Source of the DNA: Monosporascus cannonballus
Taxonomy: Eukaryota; Ascomycota; Sordariomycetes; Xylariales
Direction: 5' to 3'
DNA: 64,000 nt
Assembly (NCBI GenBank): GCA_004154925.1
Contig: QJNS01000105.1
Location: 124,001 to 188,000 of the forward strand
Shown in pieces: positions 32,659 to 42,790 of the stretch (position 1 is its first letter; the number at the start of each line of letters is the position of its first letter). Under the pieces are notes generated by a model that was given only the letters and a program-made list of their open reading frames with translations, was not told the origin of the DNA and did no database searches. Both the position numbers and the translations under genes were made by a program.

Positions 32659-34399
32659 TCAAACACCAGTCCCCCATCCTTTTTTCCCCGGAATCCAGGG
32701 CTGGAAATCTAATCTCTCCAGGTGGACGTCTTTATCCCAAACGTCCTCCATCATGATAGCTCGAGTCGTCGCCGGGTTAATGCATATTACTTAAGGGTTA
32801 GCGGATACCAGGAAATCACAGCATCAAACATACAAAAAACCAACGTTCCCCCTTTGCGTCACTTCATTTCTAAGATGATAAGCTTACCGGGACGCATCTT
32901 TTCGTAACATAAAGTAATACGGACGTAATCCCCAATTTGTTCCACGGACCCTTCCAATACCTTCGGTAACAGAAAACGTCCCCGAATATACAGCCGCATG
33001 TCGAAAATCTGCACATATCGTTAAACCACAATTAAATAAATATTCTCTGATAATACTTACATAATCTTTATCTAACCCAAGCATTTCATCCATCCAGGCT
33101 TTCACCCAATACCAATATTCTATAGGAGGTTAACGTAAGTCGGAGCCGGTATATGTAAAGCCGCTTACCTTCTGCACTTAACTCCCAAAACAAAGCAATT
33201 CTTTATACCTTTGCTCGGCGTTGTAAATACAGGTCGAACAACTCCTTAATATATGGTAATTGGCCTGCGATACCGATATCAATGGCAAATAAGAAAACTG
33301 TTCCGTATTAACCGAATGGTAAAGTCCTGCCGTAAGGGCCCTCGATCAAGGCTTTGTACTTATGCTGCCTGTACGTCAAAAGCTTCCTAGTAAAGCCTCG
33401 CCGGGGCTGGGTAAACAGCACGATCACTTATCGATCAGTCGTATCCGTATATATCCAGCAGACTTGGAACGGGTAAAACTTAAAGGCTGAAAAAGCCGAT
33501 AGGCCCCATAAGCTGAGGTAAATAAATTGCCCTGCCGCAAACTCCCGTCGGCGCGCCATTCGTACGCGAATCTCTACACTGTCGCCCAGTTTCCGGACAG
33601 TGGCCCTACTTTGGCCCTTACGAGATGCGCTCGAATAGGCGATATTGAAAAACCTAAGAAGTTTGGCAGAGACGAAAGTAACACAGCAAAGCAAAAGGTA
33701 CAAACAGGGTCTCTTATAAAATAGAAACAAGGGGAGATAAAACCATAGCGTAACCATAGTTGCCGAAGCTAATAACGTATGAAAATTAAAGAAAAGCTCG
33801 AACATCCAGTGTTGAAAAAGGGAGGATACGGCGATTGCTCCGATAAAACAGGATGCCTGAGACGCCGTTAGCAAAAGTAGTAATAATAACGTCTAAACAC
33901 TTACGAAAACTCCAACAACGTCTTTTAAGGGTTCGTCCGTTTGTATTAGGGCAAAAACGGTATGTAAAACGATTTTAATAGTAAATATAGCCCCAAAACA
34001 TACGTAAAACTTAAAGTAACGATCATAATAAATGCCGCAGATACTAACAACGTAATTCATGTACGCTCCCCAGGATAATGGTATAAGATTGATAAGGGTT
34101 ACGTACCTAAGGCGTTTTACCACCTTACCGATATCGCCATTCCGGACACCGATATACAGTCCGTTCACAATAACGAATGAACAAAACAAAGCTGCCTCGT
34201 ATCTCGATATAAACGCCTGGCCAGGCAGCCAGGTAAGAGATAAAGGACTAAATAAGAAGTTAAGGCGATAGCCAACCAGCAGGAATACAATAACCGCCCT
34301 TATGCAGGCTCCGTAATACGCAATTAATTCCATAAAGGGCGAGATCGTAAGTAAAAACCTCGACCCGTAATAAGGAGAAAGGGGGGTGGTCCTCCTCAA
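32659..34399 (-). pseudogene. Ferric/cupric reductase (FRE, NADPH oxidase-like), RIP-decayed
   Basis: Integral membrane flavocytochrome that reduces Fe3+ at the plasma membrane. The N-terminal frame from ATG 34,399 has five or six hydrophobic spans. An intron (33,904-33,857; GTAAGT, GCTAAC, CTCAG) joins VVGVF to ASCFIGAIAV. Heme-ligand pairs spaced 13 residues apart are recognisable, but the first His of one pair (KFYVCFGAIF..VLHT) and the second of the other read Tyr. FAD side: GQFIYLSLWG and YPFQVCW (expected HPF). NADPH side: IEGPYGRTLPFG*YGTVFLF, IAGQLPYIKELFDLYLQRR, VKAWMDEMLGLDKDY. A second intron (33,060-33,009) leads to the C-terminal end, which includes LERLDFQPWIPGKKG. His-to-Tyr changes and Trp/Glu stops fit RIP. 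FRE genes are among the recurrent Starship cargo. Confidence 0.8.
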
Positions 34400-34510
34400 A
34401 TGGCCAGCTGGGCTTTAACTCGTAGACGGATTTGTCCACATTGCATTCCGGAATCGGACGCGAACGGAGGTATTAAAATCTTCCCTCTGGCTTTAAAGCG
34501 TACTTCCACG

Positions 34511-34813
34511 ATGGCGACCAGCTCAGACGTCAACAAGCAGGTAAGCGCTAACACCATAACAATACCGGACAACACCATCGCCGCCGAATCTCGCAGGGCT
34601 CAGACTCGCCACAAAATGTTTGGCACCATCATTCACTGGCTTTATCTTGCCGGTTACATCATGTTTCCGGGAACATTCGAATATCTAAACAGGTTAAGTA
34701 TTATCTCCGCGATAAAGAAAGTGGTGCAGTTCATTACCCGCAACATCCCATTCCTTTATATCGCCACATTTTCAGGCTTGCTTGGTAGCCTTAGGTTAGT
34801 CTGGTTATGGTAA
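34511..34813 (+). pseudogene. Small membrane protein, divergent to FRE
   Basis: From MATSSDVNKQ (34,511) the frame runs about 100 residues. It has two hydrophobic segments, MFGTIIHWLYLAGYIMFPGT and FLYIATFSGLLGSLRLVWLW, before TAA. The reading continues a little further as TIRYNYIWL, so the stop is probably a mutated Trp. An upstream ATG at 34,400 is in frame but would overlap the start of the divergent reductase. The family is unknown. Confidence 0.4.
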
Positions 34814-36206
34814 ACCATTAGATATAATTACATATGGCTAACCTGCCGTATATTCTTGTAAGTTAACTCGCGTAAAAAATACGGACTCGGCTAAACTACC
34901 CAGTGCCCTGGTATACGCAAACCGTTAATTGTCACATAACGCTTGCTATTTACCGATAGATGGCGTGATTCGTTATCGGTATTTTTTCTTTTTACTATTT
35001 CCCCTTCAAATTCGCATTGTAACTAATAATCAATAAGGGCCAGTTAGGAGATATAGGCGGTATCCGCATTTAAGATATAATAGCCATGCCTTATTTTGCT
35101 AAGCAAACGAATATTAGCAAAATAAACTTAAGGTGATTACCCTGCCTTTTTGCGCGCCGGAATAGGTTTTCTATAATTAATCACAGTAATGCTACTATAA
35201 GCTAATCGTTAAATTAACACCCCCAAATCGGCCTAAAGATATCCAATTATGGATTAAATGTGGCCAAAATACGTTTACCCGTTTTTGCCGAAAATGATAG
35301 ATTTGTTATGAATTACTTATGCCAATGTTAAATTTAGCCTTCAGCCTTACAGCTAGAATAAGTACGGGAGGCCGGCTTTGCACTTACGATAAATAACAGA
35401 CAGAATGAAAACTAATATATTTAATTTCGGACCGGCTGATATATAATAACATTATTACGTACCCCGATTTTTAAAGGGATTTGCCGTATTAAATATTATC
35501 AGCCGCCTTTAACCAACTATATTAAGCAATATCTAATAAAAACCTTATTTCGATCCTGCCAGCGTTTCCGCATAAACCGAGTGGAATAACCTGTGCACAA
35601 AGAGAATATGGTAACCATGCATATTTATTATTCAATTCACTCCTCTGATGGGGTACGGCCCTTCCGCACGATATCCGTCTACCAGAAGGTATTACTTCGG
35701 TCGTCTTTTCGAAGCATTAGGAAAATGGTTCGCCGTTTCCGGGTTAAATATTTTACATCTTTCGATACGTTTTACAAGAAAGTATTACGGAAAAAAGGAA
35801 CAGAAACAAGGGTAAAAGGAAAAAAAGACTGTTTCGACGACGACATCACTCTTTACTAGCCTTATGTATCATATAACAGTATTTAAAAGAAAAGGGAAGG
35901 ATAAGCTATATGGATAATAATTATAAAAGGATTTAGATATATTTTGCAAATCTCCTTTAAATACGTACAAAGTTTGGATTTTTACAAATTAACGATAAAT
36001 AATAAAAAATATTCCTCGCCATTTCTTAGGAAGTTACCAAAACCTTATGTAATCTGAGGTTTCCCATTTCTTACACCATAACCAACATAAAATCAAATAT
36101 ATACCCCTATCCCCTAAGCTACCAAATCTGATAGACATTATTCATTTAAAAAGCGATTTGACATGATAACTGAAACCGCTTAATAAAGGTTTAAGCCCTA
36201 TAGGGG
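34814..36206. other. RIP-mutated sequence, no identified gene
   Basis: AT-rich with dense stops. The plus-strand frame 35,593-35,859 (88 codons, basic C-terminus) lacks motifs and I do not call it. Confidence 0.45.
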
Positions 36207-36584
36207 GCGGCTATTCAACTAGGAGGGGATAACTCGTTGGAAACTCTTGAGGAATCGGTCCTGGAATATCTGGAAACTTAATTCGCCTGTGGATATTATC
36301 TTGGCCAGCCGGGAGCTCAGAGTATTAGGGAGGAGGATCGAAGGTTAAAGGCTCCCTCGAACGCGCCGCAGCGGTCCTTATAAAGGAGTGCGAAGCCCAA
36401 TGATGATTGCCTTGGTATAAGTATTCAGATTCATCTGGATTCGGGAGATAAAACCAATAATAATAATGAATATGCACATCTTAGGATTCCCGGTACCGAC
36501 GGCAAACACCTTTAATCCGACGATAGCCAGGCCCTGCGGGAAATCGCCGGTGAAAGCTCTCGGAACGGGAATAACCACAGCTGA
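36207..36584 (+). pseudogene. Decayed unrecognised coding fragment
   Basis: One frame reads AIQLGGDNSLETLEESVLEY, GYYLGQPGAQSIREEDRR, CLGISIQIHLDSGDK and SDDSQALREIAGESSRNG, with three internal TAA stops. Hydrophilic composition and a good amphipathic pattern suggest former coding sequence. I do not recognise it. Confidence 0.35.
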
Positions 36585-36899
36585 TGCACTTATGCCGATA
36601 TATATAACCCATAATAAGATAAATCCGTAATACCCTATTTAAAGGGATAACGCAAAAAAAACCTGGTAAATTAAAACGTCTTTAAATAATATTAAAGGCC
36701 ATTTTTAACTGCAAGGCATATCGTTTCGTCTTTTACCGTAAAAGACGGCCGTTTTTGGCCAATTACGAAAATAAAAGGCCGGAAATAAATTACGACAAAA
36801 AATAATTATTTATTAAATATGGGATATATATCCCGGAAGATATTTATCAAAATTTATTATTTTAATATTATTAATAAAAGTATTCGCGATATTACTCCC

Positions 36900-38063
36900 T
36901 TGTTCTCACTGGATCTGGTTTTCGGAAAGGGAAACGCTTACCATCGCAGGGTCTTACCGCTTAAAGGACCTTACCTCCTCGTTACCCCCTTATGATCCGG
37001 CTCCAAGCTTCGTTTTAATAATTGGATGCCGCCGGCGACCAGCAGTATGCCGCGGTTCCAAAAAATGGCCAGCGGGTATATGTCTCGATTTTCATAATGC
37101 TGGCGAATTTCCTCTTTTATTCGGCATAGCAATCCTTTACAAACAATCTAAGATTAGGATCCCGTATTGCCGCCCGACGCGAGAAAGTTGCCCTCCGGCG
37201 TACATATCACAGGCGCAGGTAAACGCAGCCATATATTTTCACTTATTATACCCTTTCGTCGATGTCTTTTGCTTTTACGCGTACGGTAGGGAAAACTTGG
37301 AAAGTATTGTTAGATATTTGGTTATATGGATCCAAACCAGCTAGCCTACGCCGCGATCCAACCATCCCCTACAGATACTTATTGTACTGGCTGGCAACCA
37401 TTAAAAGCGGCAAGGGAAGACGATTTCGCGAAAGTTCGACACCCTTATCGGCGAGATAACGATCTATGCGCTAAACTTGTGCTTTTCGAAGGTTTCCTTC
37501 GTACAGCTGCCGCATGTTAATTATCTGCTCGCGGTACCCCCTTTCGTAATAAAACATGCTTAGACCGTCCGCCAAAAACGCCGAGAAGCGCACGCGTTAT
37601 TCGCGGTACAACACCTAAATTCGTTATTTAACCGAGCGTTTAATACAGTAAATAGCTTTCCAAGCATTCCATTTGACTGCCTTTACGTAGCCAGGCAAAA
37701 CTTTCCGGTTAACCCCAGCATGGTTATACATTTTGAAAATTTTATAAGATAGCTACCGATAGCCCGTCAATTACGCGATTTTGCTATATCAGTCGTTACA
37801 TCGACCATCGTTTTAGACCAGTACCCTCCTAAGATGCATTATAAGTTTCGAAAAACTTTCGCCGGAACCCCAACTAACTTACCGAAGTTTTCAGGCCTGC
37901 GGAAGTATATTAGAAATTGTATAAAAATATCTGTCTTAAAATAAGAAAGATCGCATTCCAAAATTAGAAAGACCGTAAAGGCGGTTTTTTGCTTCCGAAC
38001 GCATTTTGCAGTTTGGTCGTAACCCATTTGGAATCCTTCTTTATGCAACTCGTTAACGGCCAA
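36900..38063 (-). pseudogene. Decayed unrecognised gene
   Basis: Minus-strand blocks with strong coding character appear in order from about 37,700 to 36,900: LPGYVKAVKWNAWKAIYCIK, RFSAFLADGLSMFYYERGYR, INMRQLYEGNLRKAQV, RYLADKGVELSRNRLPLPLL, RLAGLDPYNQISNN, and further down ENRDIYPLAIFWNRGILLV and AGGIQLLKRSLEPDHKG. Stops and frame breaks separate some blocks. The piece starting at 38,063 may be an upstream exon. The family is unknown. Confidence 0.4.
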
Positions 38064-38297
38064 TCTACGACATCAATCCACGGAGCCGTATTTGCAAGGT
38101 ATAAAAAGGAATGGCGCCGTATCCGGAACAATTAGTTCTGCTTTATTTGCTTCGTATCTGCCCCGTAATACGTAATGCGATGTAGGCATGCTATTTGCGA
38201 AAACTGTATGCAGGCATGGGGCCAGTTAAAGCCCTCGGACCCTTAGTTTTTCCGTCTTCATAAATGTAAGCTTTGCCAAAAGTAAGTAAATCTGGTC

Positions 38298-39846
38298 GTG
38301 CGAATTTGTCCTTTAACAGTAGGGCATGGCATTCTTTGCATCGATGGAGGGGGTATTGGCAGCATTATCCCATCCACCATATTTGAATTTATCCAAGACC
38401 GTCTGGACTTACCGATTCCAATCCAGGAACATTTCAATATGGCATATGGCGTTAGCGTTAGTAAGTATTACTCTTACCTGTTACCTTCCGAACTAATTGT
38501 GATTTGTAAGCGGTCTAATTATTCTTGGCTTATACGAAAAAGGTTGGTCGGCGGCGAATTGCATTTTTAAGCTATAGACATTAACCGAAGAAGCATTTTA
38601 CAAGTTTACGTACCTATTTTTCATGCTGTTTTTTATATTGAAGTGGATCCATTTCCTTCTTTTCGGTTACCTATATTCGGAACGAGGAATAAAGAACGCC
38701 TTTATAGGGGTATTTGGGGATAAAAGGATAACGGCTTTATCGTACGCCACCGCCATTGGGACAAAAATTGGCATCCTAACCACGAATATCGAACTGCCAA
38801 TAACCTATTTCTTTACTAATTATAACGGAATCGGTAGCACGCGAGGTGGTTATGTTGTGCCTAGAGGTTGCGACCATGTCAGGACGTGGAAGGTATAAGT
38901 ATACCGCGTATTTTACATAGGACCGCAAGATATTGATGGCGAAGCAGAGCCCGAAGTACATCCGCTACCCCGATATACGTGCGCCATATGTCCTTTAGCT
39001 CGTAGCTGACGATGACCCAGGTTTTTCCCGCTTATCCATATATAGGAAGTCGGGTTATTTTACGATGGCGGCGTTCTGCGAAATAACCTTACGATCGTAG
39101 GCCTTTTAAAGTTCTTGAAGCTTACGGAGGGCGCTATACCAGACTTCGTAATAAACCTGGGCACTGGTTCGCTACCCGAGCCCAATATGCTCGCCGAGAG
39201 ACCGAAGGGGTTTTGGCGTAATGGTTGGCTGCCCCGCCTTGTCCGCGCGTACTTGTCCTTTTTGCAGGGCCAAAGGACTTGGAATAATGTCGTATGTTTA
39301 GTTAAAAAAACGCTTCGAAAAAACGGGTATTACCGGTTCGACATCATTCTAAAAGGCAGGATCCTCCTTGATAATACCGCATTAATACCCTTATTAAAAT
39401 TACTTATGCTTTAAGATATAAGCTTACGGGTTATTATAAGGGAACTTGCATAACGATTTTTTATAGCTTTATTTTATTTTAAGTTAATAACAGTCCCCGT
39501 AAAATCGGGATCCCGGTTTCGTATTTAAGGATAAGTACTATATATACGGAAAGCGGAAGACCCGGCGTTGCCGAAGATTTTACGGCGCCTTAAACACTTT
39601 ATGATCTCGATTAATGGGAGGGAAAAACGATTTAGACCGGTAGTTAACGTCTATAAAAATATTAAGTTAATATTCGATTTTATTGCGGATAATTGCATTA
39701 GCCTAGAATTAAAAAAAAGTCGGTCCGGTTTATCTTTTCCCTTAAGCGGCTTTCCGTATATTATTTCTAGGTTAATTACCTGTAGGGGTTTGGGGGCAAT
39801 ATTTAATACCCGCGGTTATAAAAGGAAAATGGATTGTAAGTTGTAG
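38298..39846 (+). pseudogene. Patatin-like phospholipase, RIP-decayed
   Basis: Patatins hydrolyse acyl lipids with a Ser/Asp dyad. The oxyanion-hole motif appears as CIDGGGIGSIIPSTIFEF (usual form DGGGxRG). The nucleophile elbow G-x-S-x-G reads GVSVS (last Gly to Ser, a G-to-A change). The next blocks are GIKNAFIGVFGDKRITALSY, FFTNYNGIGSTRGG and the Asp motif FYDGGVLRNN (about 39,060), followed by FVINLGTGSLPEPN, LVRAYLSFLQGQRTWNN, and a C-terminal piece (39,568-39,846) with FRPVVNVYKNIKLIFDF. The Asp dyad residue survives, but the gene is broken by stops and frame shifts or introns. Patatin-like proteins are a recurrent Starship cargo class and act as effectors in some fungal NLR-type incompatibility systems. 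Confidence 0.75.
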
Positions 39847-40264
39847 GAATAACTAACATAACGAATAAGGATCTGCTGAGATTACTCCGAAAGCAATATT
39901 TAAATATGTAAGATAAGTATTAACGCTAAGCAAAAGGCATATTTTGTGCGTTACGGGTAAAGCACGGTATTATTTGCGGCGTTCAGGGGGTAATAAGGGA
40001 AACGGTTTATCAATTGTCACAAAAGGGTGTTTCCCATAGGTCTGCTTTTGCGTATTTGGAATGGTCTGAAGTGGTTTTACCACTTTTTACAAGAACCGTG
40101 CCCTGGTTATATAAACACCTAATGGATAATTTGAGATTTTATAATTAGCTCTTGATCGACTTAAATAAAAAGAAAAGGAGGCCTTTTATTCCCGAAACCC
40201 GATTTAAAGGTTGTAGCCGTACAATATCGCATTAATTCGGCTAATAGACGAAACCAAGATATTA
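39847..40264. other. AT-rich spacer
   Basis: Lies between the 3' ends of the patatin-like and DUF7924 genes. No coding frame is seen. Confidence 0.5.
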
Positions 40265-41701
40265 CTATTTCCTGCCCCTCCCCCTTTTAGCCGCCCCCAG
40301 ATCTGTAAATAAAGTGCCTAGAATGCCCTGCCCGGTATTATTCAACCGGCTATCCTGCTTAACAAATAATGGTACAGAATTAGCATCCGATTGCGACAGA
40401 TGTTAGCTCCTCAAGTCCTGGGAAAGGCCGGTTTCCGAAAACGACGCGACGTCGAAGTCCAAATTAGACGGCAATTAGTCGATAGCCGAACAGATTATCT
40501 TGAAATAAGCCGGTATCCATATATCGTAAACGTTCTTCGTAAAACAATAAGCCGTCCACTTTTCCTTACCATCCAATTCGGTAAAATCGAATTTACGGAT
40601 TGGATGGCGGTAATACTTTATGTCCTTTCCATCTATTACAAGGTAATGACCGTAAACCCGTACCAACTGGTGGTCGTACAAAATTAAAAAGTTAAGAATT
40701 TACCTATGGACCTCGCCTTCGCGTTTCACAGCACGACAGAGCTCGGCGACGGCCCGTACGGCAAGGGTTATGTTATGGGCGTTCTGGCGGTCCGCCACGT
40801 CCAGCGCTACGGCGCCGCATTTTACCTCGCACGTTAAGAACGGGAAATATATGTAATACGTCGCCATGAAAAAAGATTGGTTTCCAGCGATAAAATTGCC
40901 AATGAATAATAACAGCTTGGTAAACTGGTCCTTGGTGAACGCGTTTCGTCTGAACCCGACGGAATAATCGGGCTGGGAATAAATATTAATCAGAAGGATC
41001 GAGTTGTTCCAGCCTTCGTTAACGCTCTCGATTAGGATGTCGAGGTGTTTAGTATCGTACGTACACAAAATCTCAGCTAAGGGGACGATCAATAGCGTGA
41101 TATCCCGGATAACTTTCGCTTTATTCCTGTTTTCAACCTTCCGGTATATCTTTTTGAAAATGCCGTCCTGGAATAAGGAGTTATTTGGAACTTTCTGATC
41201 TGAGTTAAATAAGGCGTAATAAGCTTCTTTGCTCTTTTCCGTAATCCCCAAATCCGATTCATCCATGTAAACACCCTTAGTCGCTAATAGGGTCTTATAG
41301 CGAATGTCTCGGTATGGCGCATTTTTTTCCTCCTTCCGCTTTTAATCGTTAGGCGTCGTAAATATAGCAAAGTTCAACCGTTTACGGGACAGATTGGACG
41401 AGGATTTTTTCCGCGTAAGTAAATGCTCTATGGTGGGATCCGTCTCCGAGGTCTTTTCCGGCCAGTACTGCTCCTCTGGCCAACGCCTTTTCTTCGTCCA
41501 GAAAGCAATCGGATCAGTCTGTTTAGGGCTGTCGCTGCAAACCGCTGGCTCGCTTAATGTGTTCTCGGCAGCGTGCGTACGGGATGTCCGTTATCGCTTC
41601 TGGTCTGGGTCTGGGCTGGGCTTAAACTTAAACTCGTTTTCGATCGATTGCTTGCGTTTACGACCTCTGCCTTGGATAGGCGTTGGTGGTTCCTGTGACA
41701 T
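40265..41701 (-). pseudogene. DUF7924-domain protein, decayed
   Basis: The gene starts MSQEPPTPIQGRGRKRKQSI at 41,701, a basic, disordered N-terminus. The conserved core follows: AYYALFNSDQKVP, VIRDITLLIVPLAEIL, LIESVNEGWNNSILL, PDYSVGFRRNAFT, and YIYFPFLTCEVKCGAVALD then ADRQNAHNITLAVRAV. The end has YYRHPIRKFDFTELDGKEKW and FTKNVYDIWIPAYF. A Ser/Asp-rich tail stops at 40,265. The core (about 150 residues) is uninterrupted. At least three stops break the N- and C-terminal parts. DUF7924 is widespread in Pezizomycotina, often in transposon-rich DNA; the function is unknown, although the conserved Glu/Lys (TCEVKCG) and the fold context suggest a nuclease-like core (inference). Confidence 0.65.
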
Positions 41702-42790
41702 AGCTTAGTTTGTGACCCAGTACAATGCAAGGATAAAACGCCATACCTGTCGAAACGACGTCTCGCTGATTGTGGATAACGGACGTAGGCGATTGCGTTC
41801 GGCATTTTTGATCGCGGGTTGCTCTTGGAGACGATCGCGCTTTTTAGGCGCGCCTTTGCGCGACTGGATGCTTTGGGGTTATTTTCCTATTAGCTATTAA
41901 TGGAAAATTCCTTCGATACCGCAAAGAATAAAACACCTTGATATTTTGGCGCCGACGATGGGCGCCCATTTTGGGCCGCTGTTTAAGCTCGAATACGGGC
42001 CATAGCGATGAGAATAAGGGGATGGCGAGGTCCTGGTTATGTATTTTGAAAAATTTAAGGTCTTAAAGATGTAATGGTGTGTGAGAAATGGCTGGCTACG
42101 GGCGTCTAACCATGGGACCTACCAGTTCCGGGGGAGCAGCCTCAAGCCAATCACTAAGCGCCTCAGTTAGCCCCGTTATTTCTGCAATTGCCGCGATCGG
42201 CACATATCGGCGCGTTTCCAATACGGACCTAGGCGATAAACGGACGACAAATACTTGCGAAAGCGGGTATAATATCAGATAATAGCACTATATTCTCAGA
42301 TAAACCACATCTTTTGCGAAGCTTAGGATAATCTACATATCGTAGACGGTACTTATCGTTATTCGCTTAGAACGCTATTTCCCCCGCATCCCCTTTACCC
42401 CTTTCTTACGTAAGCTTTGGCAATGTTTTAATGGGCGTAGCTATTAAACAAAAGACCAAGCTAAGACGAAATCCTCGGCCACATCGGTAGCAGATATATT
42501 ATATATTAAATAGTTTGATTAGATACATATTTATTAAGCTTTATCGGAAGTAAAACCTTTAATCGTAATATTATGGCCTGAAAGCTATATAATAAATTAA
42601 CGTCTTTTTTGATTAAAATAACAGGGTAGCGCTTATCTCATATCAGAAAGCGCCTATATAATCCTGGATATGCATATTAGGTAGCGTTGCCATATTTTCT
42701 CAATACAAAATAAGCACAGAGCAATAATTACTCCCCGTTAGGCTGGCGAGGAAGGTTGTTACGAAGATAGCCGGCGTTTTCGTACATTAA
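41702..42790. other. Spacer with a short Ser-rich frame
   Basis: A plus-strand frame at 42,088-42,282 is rich in Ser, Gly and Thr and has no known domain. It may be coincidental. The remainder is AT-rich without coding signal. Confidence 0.4.

Noticed and set aside
40391..40687. 98-codon plus-strand frame
   Set aside because: Antisense of the C-terminal part of the DUF7924 gene, whose minus-strand reading has the conserved blocks.
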